Positions 1-7,791 of a stretch of 64,000 nucleotides of DNA are shown here, one piece after another. Below the pieces are notes generated by a model. It saw only the letters and a list, made by a program, of their open reading frames with translations, ran no database searches and was not told the DNA's origin. This DNA is from Spirochaetaceae bacterium (GTDB lineage Bacteria > Myxococcota_A > UBA9160 > UBA4427). A program made the translations under genes and the position numbers. Each line of letters opens with the position of its first letter. The stretch's first letter is position 1. The stretch lies in assembly GCA_020632655.1 (NCBI GenBank), contig JACKFD010000005.1, forward strand, positions 186,001 to 250,000. Reading direction: 5' to 3'.

Positions 1-118
1 ATCGGGAAGGGTTCGGCGCGGTCGCGTCCGCCGGACGAGCGCTCCGTCGATCCGGGAGCATAGGCGCGTCGCCCGGCGCTACGCTGCCCCGACCCGGACC
101 CCGATCGGAGGAATCCCG

Positions 119-1516
119 ATGCTTCGGCTCGCTCGCGTGCTCGCAATCTCCTCTCTATCCGCGCTCTGCGCGTGCTCCATGCTCTCGGGGGGCGATCCCG
201 GCTCGGAAGGCGCTCGAAGCGACCGATCGCTCGAGCGATCCGGTCCCGTCGAGGTCGAGTCCGACGTGGACGTCCGTGTCTCCGATCTCCAGCGCCTCGA
301 GGTCTCCGTCCAGCCGATCAACGACTTCGTCTTCAAGATCGAAGGCGAGGGCGCCTTCTTCCTGATCAACACGAGCGAGGGCTCGGTCCTCGTCGATACG
401 GGGACGTCCTATGCGCAGAACGAAGAGCAGATGCGCGCGGTCGAGCAGTACGCGACGGGCCCGATCCGCAAGGTGATCGTCACGCATTTCCACGGCGACC
501 ACTCGGGTGGTCTGCCGCGCTTCAAGGACCGGATCGACGCCGGCGAGATCGAGTTCGTCGGCCACCATCGTTACGGCTACATGGCCTACATCCAGCAGGT
601 CCTCACGCCCTATTTCAAGCGCCGCTACTACCCGCTCTACCCGACGCGCGTCGACCTTTCGCCCTCGCCGCCCGAGATCTTCTGGGACATGCGTCCGTCC
701 CGCCCCGTCTACCCGGGTGCGAACTACCGATTCGAGCTCGGCGGCGTCGAGTTCGTCGTGATCGCGCCGGAGAACGGCGGCGAGGGCGAGGACGGCCTGC
801 TCGTCTGGCTGCCGAAGTCGCGCATCCTCTTCACCGGGGATCTCTTCGGGCCGCTCTATCCGATGTTCCCGAACCTCTACACGATCCGCGGCGAGAAGTA
901 CCGCGACCCGCTCGACTACATCGACGCCCTCGACCTCGTCCTCGACCTCGAGCCCGCGGTCATCGCCCACTCCCACTTCCGCGTCATCCAGGGCGAGGAC
1001 TACATCCGCGCCAGCGTGACGCGCATGCGCGATGCCGTGCAGTACATGTGGGACGAGCTCGTCGAAGGGTTGAATGACGGAAAGACCGTCTGGGAGCTGA
1101 TGCGCGACATCCAGATCCCGGAGCAATACGCCGTCAGCCAGGGACACGGGAAGGTGTCCTGGTCCGTGCGCGCGACCCACGACATCGTCGCCGGCTGGTA
1201 CTACTACGACACGATCGCGAACATGTATCACGTGCCGGTCGAGGCCGTACACGGCGATCTCGTCGACCTGATCGAAGGCGGAGCGGATGCGCTCGCCCGG
1301 CGCGCCCGGGAGCATCTCCTGTCGGGGCGGCCGCTCGAGGCGTTGCGATTGCTCGACGTGGCGAAGGGGCGGGAGACCGAGTCGGTCCTGCGGGCGCGCA
1401 TCGAGGTCGTCGAGCAGCTGCTCGAGGAGGCCCGGGATACGCTCGACAACTACAGCGAGGTCGGGCTGCTCGAGGCGGATCTGCGGGAGACGCGGGAGAA
1501 GCTGGAGAGGAGATAG
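119..1516 (+). CDS. MBL-fold metallo-hydrolase lipoprotein
   Basis: This 465-residue protein is a metallo-beta-lactamase-fold hydrolase exported to the envelope. An N-terminal hydrophobic stretch ends in a lipobox-like LCAC (about residues 16-19), so it is probably a lipoprotein. The zinc motif HFHGDH is at residues 123-128. A later FTGDLFGP supplies the bridging Asp and AHSHF a distal His. The last 110 residues are helical and charged, resembling the dimerisation tail of alkylsulfatase-like members of the fold. A GGAGG lies 7 bases before the ATG. The substrate cannot be read from the sequence. The next gene follows on the same strand after about 115 bases. Confidence 0.85.
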   Translation: MLRLARVLAISSLSALCACSMLSGGDPGSEGARSDRSLERSGPVEVESDVDVRVSDLQRLEVSVQPINDFVFKIEGEGAFFLINTSEGSVLVDTGTSYAQNEEQMRAVEQYATGPIRKVIVTHFHGDHSGGLPRFKDRIDAGEIEFVGHHRYGYMAYIQQVLTPYFKRRYYPLYPTRVDLSPSPPEIFWDMRPSRPVYPGANYRFELGGVEFVVIAPENGGEGEDGLLVWLPKSRILFTGDLFGPLYPMFPNLYTIRGEKYRDPLDYIDALDLVLDLEPAVIAHSHFRVIQGEDYIRASVTRMRDAVQYMWDELVEGLNDGKTVWELMRDIQIPEQYAVSQGHGKVSWSVRATHDIVAGWYYYDTIANMYHVPVEAVHGDLVDLIEGGADALARRAREHLLSGRPLEALRLLDVAKGRETESVLRARIEVVEQLLEEARDTLDNYSEVGLLEADLRETREKLERR

Positions 1517-1593
1517 AGGGCGGCGTCGGAGGATGTCGAGGGTGCCGTGCTAGGGTGCGGAGATCGCGATGGCGTCCGTGATGGACGCCGATT

Positions 1594-1621
1594 GGCACCC
1601 GGTCGTACGGCACTGGTGCCG
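1594..1621. promoter_or_regulatory. Inverted repeat upstream of the VOC gene
   Basis: Nested inverted repeats sit just ahead of the VOC gene's ribosome binding site. GGCACC (1594-1599) pairs with GGTGCC (1615-1620), and CGGCAC-TG-GTGCCG forms a 14-base palindrome at 1608-1621. This could be an operator or a leader hairpin. No promoter boxes are clear. Confidence 0.3.
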
Positions 1622-1631
1622 AGGAGGCGCT

Positions 1632-2069
1632 GTGCTCGACATCCAGGCCGTCAACCACGTAGGGATTCGGATCGGCGACCGAGCGCGCTCGGTCGCGTTC
1701 TACGAAACGCTCGGATTCGAGCTCGAACGGGACGCTGGATTCGCGGAGGGCCATCCTTTGGTCCTCCGACACGCGAGCGGCGTCGTTCTCAATCTGCTCG
1801 GTCCGGCGAGCGAGGACACGTCCAGGAACATCCTGATGGACGTGCCCGAGAAGTTCGCTGGGATCACCCATTTCGCCCTGACCGTCTCGTCGCTCTCGGA
1901 GGCGCGCGAATCGCTCGAGGCCGCCGGAATCGAGATCACGGGCTCCTTCTCGATCGAAGGGATGTCGGCCATCTTCGTTCGAGATCCCGACCGGACCGTG
2001 ATCGAGCTCGATGCCTACGAGGAAGGTGGCGCCGAGTCCGGTGGTGGGTACTCGTCGCATCCTGAATGA
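1632..2069 (+). CDS. VOC family (glyoxalase-like) protein
   Basis: This is a small single-domain vicinal-oxygen-chelate protein of about 145 residues. It starts VNHVGIRIGDRARSVAFYETLGF-like and ends with the typical RDPDRTVIELDAY metal-site strand (His near the N-terminus, Glu near the C-terminus). I place the start at the GTG at 1632 because a strong GAGGAGG (1621-1627) lies 4 bases before it. An in-frame ATG at 1569 would add 21 residues unlike the family. Substrate unknown: VOC proteins include lyases, dioxygenases and resistance proteins. It is not obviously co-transcribed with either neighbour. Confidence 0.8.
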   Translation: MLDIQAVNHVGIRIGDRARSVAFYETLGFELERDAGFAEGHPLVLRHASGVVLNLLGPASEDTSRNILMDVPEKFAGITHFALTVSSLSEARESLEAAGIEITGSFSIEGMSAIFVRDPDRTVIELDAYEEGGAESGGGYSSHPE

Positions 2070-2252
2070 GCTGCGGCATGCGCCGTATGGCGAGTGCCTG
2101 ACGAATCGTCGAGTTCGGGGCTGCCTCTGTGGGCTCGTTTCGCCTGTCGGCGAGAATTCTGATCGTGGTAGTCTGGTGACGACCTCGACCTTCTCGAAAT
2201 GACCACGCCGGCGAAGTCGGCAAGTCATGGGCCACTGCGTCAAGTGGTAGCG

Positions 2253-2822
2253 ATGCGAGCAGTCAGCCTACTTGTAGCCGTCGCTTCGATGCTCGCCTGT
2301 GCTGTGCCGCCGACACAGACGTCGCGGGATTCGGCGTCAGGCGGTAGGTCGCCCGATCCGTGGGGCGATGTCGAGACGATGCCCGTCGAGAGGCATCGAG
2401 TCCAGTATCCGTTCCCGGACGAGCTCTGTCCGAAATCGGCCTACGCCTCATCTCGCCGTGGCGCGACCCGAATGCCCAAGGGTCCGAACGGTAGAGATCC
2501 GCTCGTGGAGCAGATGCAGGCGATTCGGGACCAGATGGAAGAGCTCGCGCGAGATCGTGCTTGTCGCGAGGACGACGATTGTGCCTTCCTCTGGCTGCGA
2601 AGCTGCACTCCCGCCATCCGCGTCGTCTACTCGACTCGCCACGCTCCGGTCTGCAGGCTGCACGAGCTCGCTGTCGAGTATTACGAGGTGGGGAACCTCT
2701 ATGGATGGTGCGGCGGATGCGTATGCAGTCTCGAGGCCTCACTCCCAGAAGCGCGTTGTGTCGAGTCCAGGTGTGTCGAGGTCCCGTCAGGAGTCATTGG
2801 AGCATCGCCATCGCACGACTAG
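2253..2822 (+). CDS. Cysteine-rich lipoprotein, hypothetical
   Basis: I do not recognise a family. The protein (about 189 residues from the ATG at 2253) begins with a short signal sequence ending in the lipobox MLAC, then a Ser/Pro linker. The C-terminal half is rich in cysteine, including CREDDDC and WCGGCVC, which suggests a disulfide-stabilised domain outside the cytoplasm. An in-frame ATG at 2199 would put 18 polar residues before the signal peptide, so the later start is preferred. Base composition is less G+C-rich than most of the window. Confidence 0.6.
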   Translation: MRAVSLLVAVASMLACAVPPTQTSRDSASGGRSPDPWGDVETMPVERHRVQYPFPDELCPKSAYASSRRGATRMPKGPNGRDPLVEQMQAIRDQMEELARDRACREDDDCAFLWLRSCTPAIRVVYSTRHAPVCRLHELAVEYYEVGNLYGWCGGCVCSLEASLPEARCVESRCVEVPSGVIGASPSHD

Positions 2823-2941
2823 CGCCCCGACCCGACTCCGATCTGGACTCGCTCGTGCCGGGACCTGCTCCCCTGTCTCTAGGATTGCGTTGGGCCGAGC
2901 GGATTGGGCTCTTGCCGGCCGGCGCCGGCCCGGTAGGTCTT

Positions 2942-2965
2942 CGGCGATCGCTTGTAGCGAGAGCC
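2942..2965. repeat. Upstream repeat, copy 1
   Basis: A 24-base stretch beginning CGGCGATCGC matches the one at 3589-3612 at about 21 of 24 positions. It lies 65 bases before the start of the small membrane protein gene. The core contains a short inverted repeat, TCGC-n-GCGA. It could be a regulatory site or a remnant of duplicated DNA. Confidence 0.45.
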
Positions 2966-3006
2966 AGAGTCCTTGAGTGACACCGCTGCCCGGTGGGCCA
3001 CCACAT

Positions 3007-3465
3007 ATGCGTCTCCTGATCCCGCTATCTCGGACGATCGTCTCCGAGCGCTTGGAGTCGGCCGACGGAGATGGATCTCATCGGTTTCCCGGCGATCCCT
3101 GCCAATATGCGCTGCCGCTCTACGTGTTCAGGCGTCCTTATGGATACGACGTATATCTGGTGAGTGATCCGGATCCGAACGTTCATCAACGCGCGAAAGT
3201 GCATCTCCTCGATCGAAATGGTTATGTCGAGATGAGCGTTTGGTTTCGAACGGAGCGACTTTGGGCAGCCATTTTCATGTTCGCGATTGGCGTATTCATA
3301 GCTTGGGGAAGCTACTACTATCGCGTGGAGATCTCGTACCGACACCATGGCGCTGCTCTTCTCGCGCTCGCCTCTGCAATCATCGCCGTCCGAGGATTCC
3401 GAGAAGTCTGGGCTCTGCGCGACCGTCTGGAGGCTCTCTTTCCCGAGGCGCGGCCCAGTGCATGA
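3007..3465 (+). CDS. Small two-helix membrane protein, hypothetical
   Basis: This 152-residue product has no recognised family. A soluble N-terminal part of about 80 residues is followed by two closely spaced hydrophobic helices (roughly residues 84-100 and 112-128) and a charged C-terminal tail. Both termini are therefore probably on the same side of the inner membrane. The ATG at 3007 is chosen; an ATG/ACG region 30 bases upstream is in frame but adds only low-complexity residues. The gene is comparatively A+T-rich for this window. A copy of a 24-base repeat precedes it. Confidence 0.5.
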   Translation: MRLLIPLSRTIVSERLESADGDGSHRFPGDPCQYALPLYVFRRPYGYDVYLVSDPDPNVHQRAKVHLLDRNGYVEMSVWFRTERLWAAIFMFAIGVFIAWGSYYYRVEISYRHHGAALLALASAIIAVRGFREVWALRDRLEALFPEARPSA

Positions 3466-3588
3466 CTCGCTCGATCACCGCGCAGCGAGCTGGCCTCGAG
3501 TGGACTGGATGTCGCCTCGTCGAGTCCTGGCCTTCGGACGTCAGAGAAGCGCGCCCTATTGCCGGTTTCCGTCAGCCTTGTACGTTGT

Positions 3589-3612
3589 CGGTGATCGCCT
3601 GTAGCGAGTGCC
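3589..3612. repeat. Upstream repeat, copy 2
   Basis: This is the second copy of the 24-base element at 2942-2965. It sits 61 bases before the ATG of the next lipoprotein gene. Sequence beyond the 24 bases diverges. Confidence 0.45.
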
Positions 3613-3649
3613 GCAGGTCCAAGGCCATCTCGTGTTAGGGCGGATCCGA

Positions 3650-4204
3650 ATGCGCTCATCCGTCTCGATCGTCTGTTGTCTCCTGATCGCGGCATGTGCT
3701 CGAGTGCCTTCAGACATCGAGGAGCAGGCTCAGACGCCGGCTCCCCCTCCGCCGCCGATCCATGCTCTTCCCGAGATCGTCGAGCCCTTGGCGCCGCTCG
3801 CCGACCTGCTCGGAGAGGCGCCGACCTGCTCGGCGGACGTTCAGATCCGTGGCCCGGTCGTATCGATCTTTCCGGGGCAGACGGTCTGTCTCTCGTTCGA
3901 GCTCGAGAGCGGGTACCTCGTTCCGCACGCAACCCCCGAGCCGTACGCGGACTCCGTCGTGCTCCGCCGGCACGAGTCGGCGGGTGGAGCCGAGCCGCGC
4001 ATGGCGGTGTTCAATCCGTTCGCCCTGCCGATCAAGTATCGAGCCGGAATGCGGGTTCCGGACGAGCCGCGATACCTGGCAACCTCGAGCTGCTCGGTGA
4101 TTCCTGGCGGGGTTTCGAGCGAGCTCTGGTGGCACGAGATCGAGGAGATCGTCGTCGCGAACTTCCACTTCCTGGAAGATCCCGAGGCGATGATCTGCAA
4201 CTGA
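3650..4204 (+). CDS. Lipoprotein, hypothetical
   Basis: A 184-residue predicted lipoprotein: MRSSVSIVCCLLIAAC gives an n-region, an h-region and a lipobox (IAAC), followed by a Pro/Gln-rich linker (about residues 22-40) and a beta-rich domain without a recognised family. The start at 3650 puts the signal peptide at the N-terminus; an in-frame ATG 42 bases upstream would bury it. It lies directly before a relic of a TonB-like gene and an intact TonB-domain gene on the same strand. Confidence 0.6.
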   Translation: MRSSVSIVCCLLIAACARVPSDIEEQAQTPAPPPPPIHALPEIVEPLAPLADLLGEAPTCSADVQIRGPVVSIFPGQTVCLSFELESGYLVPHATPEPYADSVVLRRHESAGGAEPRMAVFNPFALPIKYRAGMRVPDEPRYLATSSCSVIPGGVSSELWWHEIEEIVVANFHFLEDPEAMICN

Positions 4205-4256
4205 CCCCGCCACCGCATGGCGAGAGGGCGAGCCCGATCGATGGTCGGCCCGGGTG

Positions 4257-4346
4257 ATGGCGGCAGTCCAATGGCGCTACGGCCCGCTTCCGGAAAACGG
4301 CTCGGGGTACCCCGACCCGTTGAGGCTCGACATTCCGTTTCGCGTC
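4257..4346 (+). pseudogene. Relic of a TonB C-terminal domain
   Basis: Translating 4257-4346 gives AVQWRYGPLPENG followed by YPDPLRLDIPFRV. This aligns with the C-terminus of the intact gene just downstream (AVERWEFCPIPDG, then YPNPRRVAIPFRV), sharing W, P-I/L-P, Y-P-x-P and IPFRV at equivalent spacing. Nothing else of the domain is present and there is no proper start. It is therefore a leftover C-terminal fragment of a duplicated or recombined TonB-domain gene. Confidence 0.6.
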
Positions 4347-4468
4347 GGGTACCGGTCATCTTCATGCCGCATGAGGAAGAGACACGCGATCGACCTGCCG
4401 TGGGCGATCGTCGCCGATGGGAGCCGAGGTCCAGGCCGGCTCGGCGACTTCCGCGCCACGTCGCGTCG

Positions 4469-5149
4469 ATGCGCACGATCCTCCTCGCGGGCCTCGTCCT
4501 CGTGTCGCTCCCTGGATGCGTCAGTCACGACCTGCTGCGCTTCACGCTCCTTTCGACGGCGCTGGTGCCCGATGCGCAAGATGTGGAGCTCTTTCGCGGG
4601 GCGCAGATGGCGCACGGAGAGACGACCTACCATTCGGCCCTGATCTTCTTCTCCTGGGGTACCTGGAGCCCGCAGGCCGCCACGAATGCGGCGATTGCCT
4701 CGGTTCCGGGCGCGGTTGCGCTGGTCGATGGGCAGATCTCGACGGAGTCGTTCGGTTTCCTGCTCTACTCGCGGGACCGGGTCGTCGTCCAGGGGACGCC
4801 GCTCATCGATCCGAGAAGAGCAGCGGAGGCGGTCGCCGACGTCGGATCCGTCGAACATTGCCCGCCGATAAGACACCCCTTCGATCCGCCGGTCCCGATC
4901 CGGCGCGTGCCTGCGAACTACCCGATCGAGGCGATGGGCTCTCGGATCGAGGGACGCGTGCTGGTCGAGTTCTCGGTCCTGCGCGACGGAAGCACGGCCG
5001 ACGTCCGGGTCGTCGCCTACGAGCCGATGGACGTGTTCAATCGCACCTCGATCCTCGCGGTCGAGCGCTGGGAGTTCTGCCCGATCCCGGACGGGCAGCC
5101 CGACTACCCGAATCCGCGCCGCGTCGCGATTCCGTTCCGCGTGCGTTGA
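4469..5149 (+). CDS. TonB C-terminal-domain lipoprotein
   Basis: This 226-residue protein has a signal sequence with a lipobox (VSLPGC) and a C-terminal TonB-type domain of about 90 residues: IEGRVLVEFSVLRDGS, then AVERWEF and a YP-P-IPFRV end. TonB domains normally pass proton-motive energy to outer-membrane receptors. Here a lipid anchor replaces the usual transmembrane helix and proline arm, so it may act at the outer membrane or in envelope maintenance. The ATG at 4469 starts the signal peptide. No receptor or ExbBD genes are nearby. Confidence 0.7.
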   Translation: MRTILLAGLVLVSLPGCVSHDLLRFTLLSTALVPDAQDVELFRGAQMAHGETTYHSALIFFSWGTWSPQAATNAAIASVPGAVALVDGQISTESFGFLLYSRDRVVVQGTPLIDPRRAAEAVADVGSVEHCPPIRHPFDPPVPIRRVPANYPIEAMGSRIEGRVLVEFSVLRDGSTADVRVVAYEPMDVFNRTSILAVERWEFCPIPDGQPDYPNPRRVAIPFRVR

Positions 5150-5350
5150 TCCCGATGCCGCCGCACCAGGTCGTAGGAAGAATCGCCCGATCGACCGACC
5201 TGGATTGGCCATGACAGCTCCGGGCGGGGAGCCGAATGGACGTCGCCGCATCTCCGCTGGGGGGTCGGATCTTCGCGCTCGCCCTCGACGCCGCATGACC
5301 TCCTTCTGAAGGGCTCGGTGTCTCTGGTCCCTCGAGATGGGCAGACGACG

Positions 5351-5606
5351 ATGCAGACGCGCAGCGCCGAGGCCACGGTACGGTTCTGTTTCGAGCGGAT
5401 TCGCGCGAGAGACGCGGGCGTGGCCGACGTCTTCCACGAGTCCGGCGCCAGCGCTCGTCGGCGACCTGCTCGTGTCCGGGAACCGTGTCGCCGCGGAGAT
5501 CCGGATCTCACTCGCCGACGGGACGAGTCTGCACGTCGTGGACCTGTTCGTCGTCGACTGCGGGCTCATCCGGTTGCTGACCTACTTCGTTGCGGACGAG
5601 GTGTGA
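5351..5606 (+). pseudogene. Broken SnoaL-like (NTF2-fold) gene
   Basis: From the ATG at 5351 the first frame reads SAEATVRFCFERIRARDAGV then ADVFHE, which looks like the first helix of a SnoaL/NTF2-fold protein. From about 5448 a different frame reads PALVGDLLVSGNRVAAEI then DGTSLHVVDLFVVD to a stop at 5606, the typical C-terminal sheet of the same fold. The roughly 35 residues normally between these parts are missing and the frame changes, so an internal deletion has inactivated the gene. Confidence 0.55.
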
Positions 5607-5647
5607 AGCGTCGGGCTTCGAACGCCACGCGCCATGAGGGTCGTTCG

Positions 5648-5902
5648 ATGGATTGGCTCACGCGAGAGTCTCGAATCCTCCTCCCGCTGCTCGTCGTCGC
5701 ATGTGTGCTGGCGTCGGCGAGCTGCGCCTCGACGAGGCTTCGGCGGGCCGCCGAGTCGCAGTCGGCCTACGAATCCTGTGTCGAGCGCCATGCCGAAGAT
5801 CCGACGGAATGCGAGTCCCTGCGCAGACGAGCCGGATCGGATTTCGAGAACTACGAGGCGTCGGGCCTGCCCGAGAGCTGGAGTCGTACCTGGACTCCCT
5901 AG
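5648..5902 (+). CDS. Small lipoprotein, hypothetical
   Basis: An 84-residue product with a clear lipoprotein signal: a hydrophobic stretch ILLPLLVVACVLASASC ending in a lipobox, then a short, charged mature part with two cysteines (ESCVERHAEDPTECESL). The ATG at 5648 is the natural start. The reading frame extends upstream through the broken SnoaL gene, but that part looks non-coding. Function unknown. Confidence 0.55.
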   Translation: MDWLTRESRILLPLLVVACVLASASCASTRLRRAAESQSAYESCVERHAEDPTECESLRRRAGSDFENYEASGLPESWSRTWTP

Positions 5903-6035
5903 GCGGGCCTGGTTCACGAAGGACTCGACCGGTCGAGGGAATCATTGAAATCTACGGCTACTCTTCGGGTCCGACGGCCTCGCTCGAAGCCAACCCCGAG
6001 TGACGAGCCCTTCCGCAGACGGAGCCCGAGCACCC

Positions 6036-6578
6036 ATGGAGCATACGAGTCCGTACCGCGCACCGGAAGCCGATCTGCAGGGAGCGCCATGGTCCGACGT
6101 CGCCTCGCTCGAGATCTCCGGGCTTCTCCATCCCGCCGTTCGAGTCGGTCTCGTCGCCGCGGTATGGTGGCTGTTCCTGACCTGGTTCGGGTACGACGGC
6201 TGGCTGAACCGGGATCCGGCGATGCAGGAGCACCAGGTCTTCAATCGCGTCCTGTTCGGCGTCTTGCTGGCACCATCGATCCTGTTGGCTGGCGCCGTCC
6301 GGCGCGTCGCCGTGGCGGCGGCCGAGCGGCGATCGAACCGGTCGGCCGTGGTCGTCCTGTCGCCGGAGGGTGGCGAGCTCCGGGTCGCGACGATGCCCTG
6401 GCTCTGGACGCTCCACTTTTCCGGGCTGAACCTCCTCCTCCACAAGAGCGCGCAGCGAGGGCTCCTCTGCTTCCTCGGCTCCATGTTCACCGCAAACCTC
6501 GTGTCGCTCGGATTCGCCTTCTTCGCTCGGGGGATCGTCGAGCGCGCCTACGCGGAGGACGGGTGGCATGTGCTCTAG
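6036..6578 (+). CDS. Membrane protein, hypothetical
   Basis: A 180-residue inner-membrane protein with no recognised family. It begins MEHTSPYRAPEA, a polar leader seen in some small membrane proteins. There are three or four hydrophobic segments: about residues 37-55, 76-92 and 140-168, with a basic, soluble stretch between (RRVAVAAAERRSNRSA). The ATG at 6036 has a GGAG 11 bases upstream; a GTG at 6000 is possible and adds 12 residues. It lies in a run of unrelated plus-strand genes. Confidence 0.55.
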   Translation: MEHTSPYRAPEADLQGAPWSDVASLEISGLLHPAVRVGLVAAVWWLFLTWFGYDGWLNRDPAMQEHQVFNRVLFGVLLAPSILLAGAVRRVAVAAAERRSNRSAVVVLSPEGGELRVATMPWLWTLHFSGLNLLLHKSAQRGLLCFLGSMFTANLVSLGFAFFARGIVERAYAEDGWHVL

Positions 6579-6638
6579 GGAGGGAGTCACCAGATCGTCG
6601 GGCTCCGACGCCGCGTCGAGCGCGCGCAGAGACGGAAC

Positions 6639-7022
6639 GTGATCACACGAGCCGGCGGCTGTCATTGCGGCGCAGTGCGCTTCGAGGTCGATGCACCGGA
6701 CGTGCTCGAGGTCCGCGAGTGCAATTGCTCGATCTGCCATCGGGTCGGCTTCCTGCACCTGATCGTCGACCGCTCGGCGTTTCGCCTCGTTCGGGGCGAA
6801 GGCGCGCTCACGACCTACACGTTTAACACCCACGTCGCGCAACACACCTTCTGCTCGACCTGCGGTGTGAAGTCGTTCTACGTGCCGCGATCCCATCCCG
6901 ACGGCGTGAGCGTCAACGCGCGATGTCTGGACGACGTCGATCTGTCCGACCTGAGGATCTCGCACTTCGACGGGCGGAACTGGGAAGCCAACGTGGGGAC
7001 GCTGCCCGGTCACTCGGGCTAG
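6639..7022 (+). CDS. GFA (CENP-V/GFA) family zinc protein
   Basis: A 127-residue member of the glutathione-dependent formaldehyde-activating enzyme (GFA) family, judged by its zinc ligands: CHCGAVRF near residue 8, CNCSICH near 29 and FCSTCG near 70. Full-length for a single-domain member. Such proteins bind two zinc ions; many are annotated as S-(hydroxymethyl)glutathione synthases, but most have no proven reaction. Starts at a GTG at 6639. Genes on both sides look unrelated. Confidence 0.85.
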   Translation: MITRAGGCHCGAVRFEVDAPDVLEVRECNCSICHRVGFLHLIVDRSAFRLVRGEGALTTYTFNTHVAQHTFCSTCGVKSFYVPRSHPDGVSVNARCLDDVDLSDLRISHFDGRNWEANVGTLPGHSG

Positions 7023-7071
7023 GGGCGTCGGTCGATCAGGCTGGGCAGGGTCCCGGCGAATCGGAGGAACG

Positions 7072-7587
7072 ATGCGAATGATGCGGAGCATGTCGGTTGG
7101 AGCGGCGATCGGGCTGATGGTTCTCGTGGTGTCATGGCCTGACCCGAGCACGGCGCGGGATCGCCGGCCGGACCCGCGTTCCGGCTCGGCCGCCCAGGGT
7201 CTCGAGGTCGTGACCGGCACCTACTTCTGCCAGGGCACCGTGTACACGGACGAGCAGCAGGCCGACGTCTCGATCGGGATCTACCTGGGGGCGACCTCGG
7301 ATCTGGTGGCGAGCTTCTTCGCACCCTCTCGACGGGTCCGGGACATTCCGGCCGACCTCGGTGCGATGCGGGACATCTGTCTGGCACGGATCGAGTCTGC
7401 GCGAAGCGTTTTTCCGGAGCTATGTGCCCTGAGTGAGCTCGAGGACGAGGGCGGCGACTTCGGCAACGGGTCCTCCATCAACGTCTCCTTCCAGTTCAGC
7501 TGTCTCGGGTCGCGGGACGAGGTCGTGGGTGTGCTCGGGGCGATCGGGCGCGAGATCGTGACCGCCGAGATCCCGGGCGCCCGTTAG
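7072..7587 (+). CDS. Secreted protein, hypothetical
   Basis: This 171-residue product has an N-terminal signal peptide (hydrophobic GAAIGLMVLVVSW, cleavage expected near residue 28) and no recognised domain. The mature part has four cysteines (YFCQG, DICLA, ELCAL, FSCLG), probably two disulfides, consistent with a periplasmic or surface location. A GGAGG lies 4 bases before the ATG at 7072. It is convergent with the large PEP-CTERM gene, with a strong hairpin between. Confidence 0.55.
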   Translation: MRMMRSMSVGAAIGLMVLVVSWPDPSTARDRRPDPRSGSAAQGLEVVTGTYFCQGTVYTDEQQADVSIGIYLGATSDLVASFFAPSRRVRDIPADLGAMRDICLARIESARSVFPELCALSELEDEGGDFGNGSSINVSFQFSCLGSRDEVVGVLGAIGREIVTAEIPGAR

Positions 7588-7660
7588 GCCAGACGCGGTG
7601 GAGCCGGGCCCTGGACGACGCCCGCTAGGCCGACCGCGACCCATCCGGTCCAGAACGCCC

Positions 7661-7707
7661 GATGGGCCGCCCGCGACTCCCCACGTCGCGGGCGGCCGGG
7701 CCCCATC
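7661..7707. terminator. Strong hairpin between convergent genes
   Basis: A perfect 13-bp stem (7665-7677 with 7685-7697) closes a 7-base loop, and an outer GATGGG/CCCATC pairing (7661-7666 with 7702-7707) extends it across a small internal loop. It lies between the ends of the secreted-protein gene and the PEP-CTERM gene, so it could end transcription from both sides. There is no U-tract. Confidence 0.65.
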
Positions 7708-7791
7708 CCTCCTCGGAGCACCGATCACGCCACCCGAGCCCGGTGGCGGATCGTCCTGCTCGGGACGAGGCCGTCTGAGCGGGTGCGCCGA

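Noticed and set aside
2070..3649. Integron cassette array with attC sites between small genes
   Set aside because: The gaps are similar in length and share a 24-base piece, but no paired RYYYAAC/GTTRRRY core sites or integrase were found.
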